A stretch of DNA of 52,425 nt from a virus. The position numbers and the translations under genes are program-made. A model generated the notes under the pieces. It did no database searches. It saw nothing but the letters and a program-made list of their open reading frames with translations, and was not told the origin of the DNA. The DNA is taken from positions 1 through 52,425 of IMG/VR virus record IMGVR_UViG_3300027028_000036; one strand, written 5' to 3'. Shown here one piece after another: positions 22,502 to 29,459 of the stretch (position 1 is the stretch's first letter; each line of letters starts with the position of its first letter).

Positions 22502-23902
22502 ATGTTTATTAAAAGTCTCAAAATTGATAATCTTTACGGCAAGAATTATTCAATCCAATTTGATAAAAATTTGGTGATTCTGTACGGTCTCAATGGGAGT
22601 GGTAAGACAACTGTATTGAACATTTTATACAGTATCTTAGAAGGGGATATTAGTAGCACGTTAGTTTACAAGTACGAATCGCTTACATTAGTTATGGTTA
22701 AAGATGGAAAGACAGAAGAGGTGAAAATCTCCTTTAACGCAGAGGTTGAACTTTATGAAATAAACCTTAATGGCCGGGTGATAGGGATGTACGATTTTAA
22801 TGGCAACGATAGATTTTTTTCTGGGGATACATATGTCAATGGAAGAGGACGACTACATAGTCATGAGGGCCATAACACTTATACGGATAGAACGTGGGAT
22901 TCAAATAGGAATATTTCTCCTCATTATTCATCTATTAATTCAAATCCTGTTTATAGGAGAAATTCTCAAATTCCGAAAAGAGAATTAATGAAGTTGTCTA
23001 AAATTTTCAGGAATGAATTAGTATATGTTCCTTTGGATCGAAAAGTCAAAGGAATTGAAAGCAAACTTAATAGATTTAATAGATCGGTTGTTACAACTAA
23101 TAAAAAAAATATTGAGAATTCTTTAGGCATTGCTGAGGATTACTATAAAGAATACCTTCGCTATATTTCACAAAAAGAAATAATTATACACGAAGATATG
23201 CGAATTAAAATATTAACCGAACTTTCAAAACCACAGTTAAATTTAATCGATCATTCCATGAAAAGTACAGAAAATGATTTTAAAAGCCTTATTAAAGAAC
23301 TCAGTGACCCAATATTTAGAGAGCTTAAAGAAAATGTAATAGAACTTAATACTATATATCAAAACAAAGATAGACTTAGCTTATTAAGTAAAGGGAAGTT
23401 GAATTTCCAAGAAACTTCTGATTATTTTGATTACATGTATGCAACTGCTCAGTTAAAAAACTTACATAGTGTAGTTGAAAAAGTTAAGCCACTGAAAAGA
23501 GCCATTGACGATCTTAAAGAGAAATCTAATAGTGTTATTAATTCTATAAATGAGCTCTTTAAAGAAACAGATAAAAAAATAATTTATGACAGGAGAGAAG
23601 GAGAGTTCAGCTTCTCACCAGTTAAGAAAAACGAAAAAATTAGTTTGAATCATCTGTCATCAGGTGAAAAACAATTAATCATGTTTTATATTTTTTCAAT
23701 CATAAAATTTGATAAAAATGATACGAAAATACTTTTTATTGATGAACCAGAACTTTCTTTGCATATAGATTGGCAATCAAAATTATTACCTTCCATTGTC
23801 GAAAAAGGCGATAATACTCAAATTATTGTAGCTACTCACTCTCCAGATATAATAGGAGATTTTGTATCGAATACTGTTCAAATTAAGGGGGAATTAATTT
23901 GA
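22502..23902 (+). CDS. ariA: AriA-like AAA ATPase of a PARIS-type defence system
   Basis: 466 residues; TTGAGGGGGTAAAGTTA precedes ATG. Walker A GLNGSGKTT (29-37), ABC-type signature LSSGEKQ (385-391), Walker B ILFIDEPE (410-417) and switch histidine in ATHSPD (H446) define an ABC-like AAA ATPase of the AAA_15/21 type. It overlaps a DUF4435 gene by four bases. This pair is the PARIS arrangement (AriA, AriB), in which the ATPase holds AriB inactive until it senses a phage anti-restriction protein such as Ocr. Assignment rests on domain pairing; overall similarity to E. coli AriA was not measured. Confidence 0.8.
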   Translation: MFIKSLKIDNLYGKNYSIQFDKNLVILYGLNGSGKTTVLNILYSILEGDISSTLVYKYESLTLVMVKDGKTEEVKISFNAEVELYEINLNGRVIGMYDFNGNDRFFSGDTYVNGRGRLHSHEGHNTYTDRTWDSNRNISPHYSSINSNPVYRRNSQIPKRELMKLSKIFRNELVYVPLDRKVKGIESKLNRFNRSVVTTNKKNIENSLGIAEDYYKEYLRYISQKEIIIHEDMRIKILTELSKPQLNLIDHSMKSTENDFKSLIKELSDPIFRELKENVIELNTIYQNKDRLSLLSKGKLNFQETSDYFDYMYATAQLKNLHSVVEKVKPLKRAIDDLKEKSNSVINSINELFKETDKKIIYDRREGEFSFSPVKKNEKISLNHLSSGEKQLIMFYIFSIIKFDKNDTKILFIDEPELSLHIDWQSKLLPSIVEKGDNTQIIVATHSPDIIGDFVSNTVQIKGELI

Positions 23903-24768
23903 ATGGGATTCCAACTAGAAAAGAAAATGCATATTTAGCAGAGATTGTTCTAAAGCAAGAAAAATATGATTTATTTTTATTTATAGAAGATGAAAAGTTA
24001 AATGTTATGTACGAAATTATAGTAAATAAAATTTTTAATAAAACAGTCACTATCGGAAAGATTTTCCCAATGAATAGTAAAAAAAATGTTCTTTTACAGT
24101 TCGAAAAATGGAAAAGTATAGAGAAGAGAACTAAGAATAAAGTGGCATTTATAGTTGACAGAGATTACGATCATTTAAAAGGCGAACAAGTACCTAATCA
24201 TAATAATTTAATACAGCATGAATATTATACTATCGAAAATTATCTAATTTCAAAAGAAGGCGCGATGTCTTTGATGAAACACAGAATGCAGTCATACGAT
24301 CCAGAGCAATTAGATGAAAAACTTAATTGGGATTGGTGGATGCGTTATACATTCTTGGAATTTGAAAAACTTTTTTTAAGTTATGCCGTCGCATTTAAAT
24401 ACGATTTGAGAAGTAATTGTAGTATCTCTCCTCACAGATACCTGGCAAATGGTGGGTATCAAATAATCCCGGAACAAATTCAAAGCTATATTGAATCAGT
24501 AGAAGAATTATTTTCTGAGAAAAATGATTTAAGTATAGGGGAAGCATATCAAGAAGTACAAGAATATTTTTTAAACGAAGGAGAGACCAACTATCATCAA
24601 TTGATAAGTGGAAAATATCTAGTTGAAGCCTTAATTAAGTATGTTAGTTCAATTTCAGTAAACACTGTAGTGGATAAAGATTTAATTAAAACCAATTTAC
24701 TACATGAGTACCCTATAGAAAAACTAAGTTTTTTCAAAAATAGAATTGAAAATATTCTCTTAGTATGA
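23899..24768 (+). CDS. ariB: AriB-like DUF4435 effector
   Basis: 289 residues from TTG 23899, overlapping ariA, with AAGGGGG upstream. LFLFIEDEK (Glu30 region), AFIVDRDYDH (Asp87, Asp89, Asp91) and YYTIENYLIS (109-118) fit the DUF4435/TOPRIM-like core. In PARIS, AriB is released from AriA and acts as a toxic nuclease that cleaves host tRNA-Lys, stopping phage growth. The acidic triad positions are visible here. The C-terminal half is helical. Target in this host is unknown. Confidence 0.78.
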   Translation: MNGIPTRKENAYLAEIVLKQEKYDLFLFIEDEKLNVMYEIIVNKIFNKTVTIGKIFPMNSKKNVLLQFEKWKSIEKRTKNKVAFIVDRDYDHLKGEQVPNHNNLIQHEYYTIENYLISKEGAMSLMKHRMQSYDPEQLDEKLNWDWWMRYTFLEFEKLFLSYAVAFKYDLRSNCSISPHRYLANGGYQIIPEQIQSYIESVEELFSEKNDLSIGEAYQEVQEYFLNEGETNYHQLISGKYLVEALIKYVSSISVNTVVDKDLIKTNLLHEYPIEKLSFFKNRIENILLV

Positions 24769-24800
24769 TGACCTATGGAAGCTAATTATAAAATTTAATG

Positions 24801-24822
24801 TTATCTCACCAGCTAAAATGGT
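24801..24822 (+). repeat. Eroded cassette-end repeat T7
   Basis: ATCTCACCAGCTAAAATGG resembles the TCCCACCAGCCAACTGG leader of the family, 33 bases after the ariB stop. The terminator hairpin is gone. Confidence 0.4.
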
Positions 24823-24935
24823 TATTAATCAGCAATGGCAAACTAAGATTAGGTCCATACACCTCCTCATAAGAAACATATATCGAGTTGCACGATGGAT
24901 AGGTTAGGTAAGTGACTTTTGGGAGGGAGAAAGTT

Positions 24936-25460
24936 TTGACGAAACAAGATTGGTTTGACGTGTTTAATACGAGCTCAACTAAGGACTGGTCCGATTGGTT
25001 ATTAATTGCCGCTTCTATACTTTCGCCCATTATTGCACTAGTAACAACTGTATATGCTGCAAAATCTGCTGAAGCAGCAGGAAAAGCGGCGAATTTGACT
25101 TTGAAAATGTATGAGGAACAGAAAGAGGATCACGAGAAAAGCTTTCTGCCTTTATATACAGTCGATGGGTGGACGGAAGAAAGTCTGAATGCAATACACT
25201 TTAAACTAGTTAATAAAAATCTAACTCCTGTTTCTTTTGTTGATGCTGAAAGTCAAATAGAGGATTTTGAATATATGCATTTTAAAAAAAATGACGAGTT
25301 AAGCTTTTCAATACAACACGATTTTATAAATAAAAATGAAGTATTATTTGAAGTTTATTATGATGCGTTGAATCACCATAGATATAAAAGTGAAATTAAG
25401 TTAGCAATTAAAAATTACGATGTAGTAGTTGTTAATCAAAATAACATCAAATTATATTAG
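24936..25460 (+). CDS. Cargo protein C: membrane-anchored protein with beta-rich domain
   Basis: 174 residues from TTG 24936, after GGGAGGGAG and the xtrA-tail-like TTTTGA. A hydrophobic span (WLLIAASILSPIIALVTTVY, about 24-43) is followed by a helix with AAKSAEAAGKAANLTLKMYEEQKE and a beta-rich C-terminus of about 90 residues. It ends on the TAG of terminator T6. Family not recognised; co-location with a PARIS-like pair suggests a defence or exclusion role. Confidence 0.68.
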   Translation: MTKQDWFDVFNTSSTKDWSDWLLIAASILSPIIALVTTVYAAKSAEAAGKAANLTLKMYEEQKEDHEKSFLPLYTVDGWTEESLNAIHFKLVNKNLTPVSFVDAESQIEDFEYMHFKKNDELSFSIQHDFINKNEVLFEVYYDALNHHRYKSEIKLAIKNYDVVVVNQNNIKLY

Positions 25461-25526
25461 TCCCACCAGCCAACTGGAGGACACATTACAGCATAACCGC
25501 TGTTTTGTGTCCTCTTTTTTATTTTT
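25458..25526 (+). terminator. Cassette-end terminator T6 (reference copy)
   Basis: TAGTCCCACCAGCCAACTGG, then GAGGACACATTACAGC, loop ATAACC, GCTGTTTTGTGTCCTC and TTTTTT. The stem pairs throughout except for the central TT/TT. It closes the array before the conserved small gene and xpf. Confidence 0.85.
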
Positions 25527-25546
25527 AGAAAAGGAGAGTGCAAGGA

Positions 25547-25741
25547 ATGCGAACGATTCAAGACCAACTGAGAAAAAAAGAACTTTCAGCAAGCTTAGGA
25601 AACACGGGAACACCAGCAAATACAAATACAAGCAAGAAGTCGAAAGAACAGCTCACAAATCAAGAATGGGCGGAAATCATGGGAAGTAATCGAGATACAT
25701 TCAGACGAGCAAAAGGCGGGGCAATCAGACGTAATCGATAG
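25547..25741 (+). CDS. Small basic protein upstream of xpf
   Basis: 64 residues from ATG 25547 (AAGGAG ten bases upstream; GTG 25538 is less likely). MRTIQDQLRKKELSAS..., a Thr/Asn-rich linker, then QEWAEIMGSNRDTFRRAKGG and a basic end IRRNR, suggesting a small helix-turn-helix. Similar basic proteins commonly precede xpf in Bacillales phages. Confidence 0.65.
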   Translation: MRTIQDQLRKKELSASLGNTGTPANTNTSKKSKEQLTNQEWAEIMGSNRDTFRRAKGGAIRRNR

Positions 25742-25751
25742 GAGAGAGAAG

Positions 25752-26243
25752 ATGATGATTTGGGCGGATGAAATGATATTGCAGTATAAGAAGCACCGGG
25801 GCGAACTGATTCGAAAAAGAGCGAAATTGAATAAAGAAGATCCGCAGAACAAACTCGATTTAACTCAATACAATAGCATGATTGATGAAATGGATTTTGT
25901 GCTGCAGTGGCTGGAAACTGGAAGAGATCCGAACAATTACCGCGGAGCGGATAAAAGAGGAATCTATCAGTCTCAATCATTCCAGAGCATGGACTTCATT
26001 CCGGACATCACCGACCAGATTGAAGAAGGCCCGAAGCATCTCTATATGTCTGCTGAAGAGAAAATCATTATGGCTGACATCTTCGCCTCTTTATCGTTCC
26101 GGGAGCGGCAATGCTACGTCTTGTATGTTGCAGGAAGCATTAGTATGGGGAAGATTGCTCAAGAAGTAGGTATTAAAAAAAGAACTGTGCAGCAGTATGT
26201 GGATCGAGCTAAGAAAAAAATAGAAAAATTAGTTTTGTCATAG
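25752..26243 (+). CDS. xpf: Xpf/ArpU-type late transcription activator
   Basis: 163 residues. The N-terminal helical half carries MDFVLQWLETGRDPNNYRG; the conserved MDFIPDITDQIEEGP and MSAEEKIIMADIFASLS precede a sigma region-4-like helix-turn-helix (REKQ-type FRERQCYVLYVAG, KIAQEVGIKKRTVQQYV) and a basic tail AKKKIEKL. Xpf of PBSX and the ArpU/LlgA regulators switch on late genes. The phased TTGACGTACG repeats 260 bases downstream are the likely binding site. Confidence 0.85.
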   Translation: MMIWADEMILQYKKHRGELIRKRAKLNKEDPQNKLDLTQYNSMIDEMDFVLQWLETGRDPNNYRGADKRGIYQSQSFQSMDFIPDITDQIEEGPKHLYMSAEEKIIMADIFASLSFRERQCYVLYVAGSISMGKIAQEVGIKKRTVQQYVDRAKKKIEKLVLS

Positions 26244-26294
26244 ATTTTAAGATGACACGATGATTTAATTTTAGAGGGGGAGTGGAGGTGAAAG

Positions 26295-26507
26295 ATGAAT
26301 TTAGATTTAAGCGTGTTTTTCCAGGGAGTAGTTAATATAATTCTGCTTTTGTGGGATATCGGTCTAGCAGCAATAATTTGCACGGTAGTTGGAGGCATTA
26401 TAGGTAACTTGGTTTTGAGAGATAAACTTGGCTGGATGGCAGGGTTTGCCATCGGATTTTTAGTTTATTTTGCTTTTGGTTCAGAGGTAGCTTTTAATGT
26501 GTTTTGA
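26295..26507 (+). CDS. Small two- to three-span membrane protein
   Basis: 70 residues; GAGGGGGAGTGGAGGTG upstream of ATG 26295. Hydrophobic segments at about 8-25, 24-42 and 50-66 around a charged RDKLG turn. It ends just before the candidate late activator sites. Function unknown. Confidence 0.6.
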   Translation: MNLDLSVFFQGVVNIILLLWDIGLAAIICTVVGGIIGNLVLRDKLGWMAGFAIGFLVYFAFGSEVAFNVF

Positions 26508-26524
26508 CGTACGCTTGACGTACG
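26504..26524 (+). repeat. Direct repeats, candidate Xpf binding sites (right)
   Basis: TTGACGTACG at 26504-26513 and again at 26515-26524, an 11-base period. They are followed 13 bases on by TATATGA, a possible -10, and then by the conserved leader element. Confidence 0.65.
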
Positions 26525-26535
26525 AACTCACTATA

Positions 26536-26597
26536 TATGAAGGGGAGAAAAAAGAGGGGATGCGTTCGTGTGAACAGTCCCTCCCACAGCCCCGCTT
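26536..26597 (+). promoter_or_regulatory. Conserved noncoding element upstream of the late genes (right copy)
   Basis: TATGAAGGGGAGAAAAA, AGAGGGGATGC, GTTC loop GTGT GAAC, AGTCCCTC and CACAGCCCC. GAGGG pairs with CCCTC around an inner GTTC/GAAC stem. The left remnant preserves it (4106-4169) with a changed loop. It could be the 5' leader of the late transcript or a packaging signal. Confidence 0.55.
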
Positions 26598-26672
26598 CTA
26601 TATAGGTTATTTTTAACAAATTATATATTATTTCCTTTTTATGTAGTAATCTATAGTAAAGGGGGAATATAA

Positions 26673-27095
26673 ATGAAAGATCAATCAATTTCGATAGACC
26701 AGATGATAGAGCAAGCCTCTCAGTTACAGATAGATGAGAGTAAATTTGTCTACGTGCCAGAGACAAGTCAACTTGTTGTTATCGTAAAAGAAACAACTTC
26801 AAAAGTAAGGCACTTGAAAAGTAAAGAACAGGTCGGCACCAGTGTTCGGTACTTCGAAGAATACAATGCCATTGGATTTACTTTAGCTATTGATGTAGAC
26901 AAACCAGAAGAAAATATTGTAGCATCAACATTAGTAGATGAAAAAATGCACGAATGTCTAAAAGAAGTTGTTTTGCCTGGAGGATCACTTCAAATTATTG
27001 TAGTAGGGGAAGATTTGGAAACAATCTCATCACGTCATTATTTCACTTCTGCATTATCAAAAGATGCTTTACAGAGAGAGCTTAGAAAAATATAA
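26673..27095 (+). CDS. Uncharacterised cargo protein
   Basis: 140 residues; AAAGGGGG precedes ATG. MKDQSISIDQMIEQASQLQI at the N-terminus, then a soluble alpha/beta protein without membrane segments (KFVYVPETSQLVVIVKET, GGSLQIIVVGEDLET). AT-rich and located between the late control element and terS, the same slot that holds the membrane protein 4278 in the left remnant. Function unknown. Confidence 0.65.
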   Translation: MKDQSISIDQMIEQASQLQIDESKFVYVPETSQLVVIVKETTSKVRHLKSKEQVGTSVRYFEEYNAIGFTLAIDVDKPEENIVASTLVDEKMHECLKEVVLPGGSLQIIVVGEDLETISSRHYFTSALSKDALQRELRKI

Positions 27096-27174
27096 GATTA
27101 TAACTTTAGTTCTTCTTATAGTGATTTATTGGTATTCAGCTATTGAAGTAACAACAAATTGGTAATCAAAACAG

Positions 27175-27196
27175 GCATCCTTTGGGATGCTTTTTC
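27175..27196 (+). terminator. Intrinsic terminator before terS
   Basis: GCATCC, loop TTTG, GGATGC then TTTTTC. Homologous in position and sequence to 5173-5197. Late transcripts must read through it if they start at 26530. Confidence 0.75.
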
Positions 27197-27240
27197 TTAT
27201 GTCTAGAAAAGCGAATAGCGCGAGAGTGGGTGATAGAAAG

Positions 27241-28047
27241 ATGGCTAAAGGGAAGTATCTTGAATGGGTAACGGAAGAGGGATTACTACTGATTGAGGGA
27301 TGGGCAAGAGACGGTTTAACCGATGAACAGATTGCCTATAACATTGGAATTAACCGGGACACTCTTTACACCTGGAAGAAGAAGTATCCCGACATTTCCG
27401 ACGCCTTAAAAAAGGGCAAGAAGGTTGTCGACCGGCAAGTAGAGAATGCGCTGCTTAAACGAGCACTTGGCTACTCCTATGAAGAGAAAACAAAGGAGTT
27501 ATTGGCAAACAGTGACTTGCAAAAGAATCGCGGTCACGATCATGTGGTCGTGCTAACTGAAGCAGATTGGCAAAGAGCGCTGGCTTTCTTTGATAGTGAA
27601 TGCGCCTATTGTGGTGAGCAGAAGCCGATGACGAAAGATCATTTGATTCCGCTAAAGCAAAACGGAATGCTCATAAAAAACAATACGATTCCTTGCTGCA
27701 CCAGATGTAACAGTTCTAAAAATGATTCCAACTTTGAAGAATGGTATCGCAAGCAAGAGTTTTATTCAGAAAAGCGGGAGTCGCGTATTTGTGACTACAT
27801 CAAAATGATCCAATTGCTTATGGATGAAGATGCATTCGAAAAGAGTAAGGAACTGACTGTCACGAAAGTAGTTACGAAACAAGTTCATCCTGATGTTACC
27901 GCTCAAATCTTTTGGCTGAAGAATCGCAAGCCTGATCAGTGGAGGGATAAACAGGAAATCAACCACAGTGGTGGACTGGAAAACAAGCTGGACCTTTCGA
28001 GCGTACCTGTCGAGGAGTTGAGGAAACTTGCTCAAACTGACGGATAA
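27241..28047 (+). CDS. terS: Terminase small subunit with embedded HNH nuclease domain
   Basis: 268 residues from ATG 27241. Residues 1-82 are a phBC6A51-type TerS N-terminus (WARDGLTDEQIAYNIGINRD helix-turn-helix, KKYPDISDALKKGK, ALLKRALGYSYEE). Residues 206-240 return to TerS (TVTKVVTKQVHPDVTAQIF, WLKNRKPDQWRDK). Between them, about 83-205, lies an HNH domain: CAYC (121-124), DHLIP (133-137), CTRCNSSKND (153-162) and NFEEWY. Recognition of phage DNA plus a nicking activity in one chain is likely. Overlaps terL by 20 bases. Confidence 0.85.
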   Translation: MAKGKYLEWVTEEGLLLIEGWARDGLTDEQIAYNIGINRDTLYTWKKKYPDISDALKKGKKVVDRQVENALLKRALGYSYEEKTKELLANSDLQKNRGHDHVVVLTEADWQRALAFFDSECAYCGEQKPMTKDHLIPLKQNGMLIKNNTIPCCTRCNSSKNDSNFEEWYRKQEFYSEKRESRICDYIKMIQLLMDEDAFEKSKELTVTKVVTKQVHPDVTAQIFWLKNRKPDQWRDKQEINHSGGLENKLDLSSVPVEELRKLAQTDG

Positions 28048-29455
28048 GCAGCGGAAGCAGCTGGCGTGGGAAGCACAGAGCGAACTGGCTCGCCGCTCCT
28101 ATCGTGATTATGTGGTCCATGTACATCGCGGGAATTATAAGCATTTCCGGCACACCGAATACATTGCTGATCGATTAGAGCCAATTGCTCAAGGTAAACA
28201 GAAGTATATGTTCATCGAAATGCCTCCTCGGCACGGCAAATCAATGACGGTGACTGAGAGCTTCCCAAGTTATTACCTGTCCAAAAACCCGAACAAGCGA
28301 GTCATTGCCGCTTCCTATTCTGATACATTAGCCAAAAAGTTTGGGCGCCTCAACCGGTCAAAGCTGGAAGAGTACGGTCCCGAGCTTTTTGGGGTTTCAT
28401 TATCGCAAAGCAATTCGTCTCAGAGTAATTGGGATGTAGCTGCTGAAGATGGTGGCATGATCTCCACGGGTATTGGCGGCTCTATTACTGGCCAAGGTGC
28501 CGACTTGCTGATTATCGATGATCCTTTCAAGAATGCCCAGGCCGCAAACTCGCAAACGATTCGCGACACGGTATGGGATGAATGGGAGTCGACGCTTTCT
28601 ACCCGTTTGCACAATAATGCTTCAGTCATTGTCATTATGACGCGGTGGCACGAGGACGATATTATTGGCCGCTTACTCGAGCGCTCTCCTCACGATTGGG
28701 AGCGGATCCGTATGCCGGCCATTGCTGAGGACGAAGATGATTTACTCGGTCGGAAAATCGGTGAGTCGCTTTGTCCTGAACTGGGATATGACGAAAAGTG
28801 GGCAGCAGACAAACAGAAGGAAGTCGGAACCCGAACATGGAACGCACTCTTCCAACAACGTCCCGCTCCAGCAGGCGGTACCATCTTCAAACGCAATTGG
28901 TGGAAATACTATAAAGCGGCTCCTGCTCATTTCGATGAAATCATTCAATCATGGGATTGTACGTTCAAAGATGCTGAAACATCTGACTTTGTTTCTGGTC
29001 AAATATGGGGCCGTATTGGAGCGGATAAGTATTTGTTGGACCGTGTGAAAGAACGAATGGGCCTGAAAGCAACAATGCAGGCAATCCGAACAATGTCAGC
29101 TAAATGGCCTCAAGCTCGGGCAAAGCTAGTTGAGGATAAGGCGAACGGGACCGCAGTCATCGAATTGCTGACTCAAGAAATACCTGGTCTTATTCCAGTA
29201 AATCCGAAAGGCGGTAAGGTGGTCCGTGCTCAAGCGGTCGCTCCAGAAGTAGAAGCGGGAAATGTGTATTTGCCGGACGGCTCAATTGCACCTTGGATTC
29301 ACGACTATATTGGCGAATTCAGTACGTTTCCTTATGGAAAAAACGATGATGATGTTGATGGAATGACACAAGCATTGTCCCGCTGGCATGAGCCGCCAGC
29401 TGATAAGAAATATGTAGCGCCGCCGATGATTGGCGGGGTTAAAAGAAGGGGGTGA
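28028..29455 (+). CDS. terL: Terminase large subunit
   Basis: 475 residues from TTG 28028, GAGG upstream. Walker A-like MPPRHGKS (65-72), Walker B LLIIDDPF (160-167), the ATPase coupling block VIMTRWHEDD (202-211) and a nuclease domain starting QSWDCTFKD (acid D310), then LVEDKANG and DDDVDGMTQAL. This is the motor that fills the prohead with DNA. It is unlike the terL fragment in the left remnant. Confidence 0.95.
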   Translation: MLKLTDKQRKQLAWEAQSELARRSYRDYVVHVHRGNYKHFRHTEYIADRLEPIAQGKQKYMFIEMPPRHGKSMTVTESFPSYYLSKNPNKRVIAASYSDTLAKKFGRLNRSKLEEYGPELFGVSLSQSNSSQSNWDVAAEDGGMISTGIGGSITGQGADLLIIDDPFKNAQAANSQTIRDTVWDEWESTLSTRLHNNASVIVIMTRWHEDDIIGRLLERSPHDWERIRMPAIAEDEDDLLGRKIGESLCPELGYDEKWAADKQKEVGTRTWNALFQQRPAPAGGTIFKRNWWKYYKAAPAHFDEIIQSWDCTFKDAETSDFVSGQIWGRIGADKYLLDRVKERMGLKATMQAIRTMSAKWPQARAKLVEDKANGTAVIELLTQEIPGLIPVNPKGGKVVRAQAVAPEVEAGNVYLPDGSIAPWIHDYIGEFSTFPYGKNDDDVDGMTQALSRWHEPPADKKYVAPPMIGGVKRRG

Positions 29456-29459
29456 GTGG

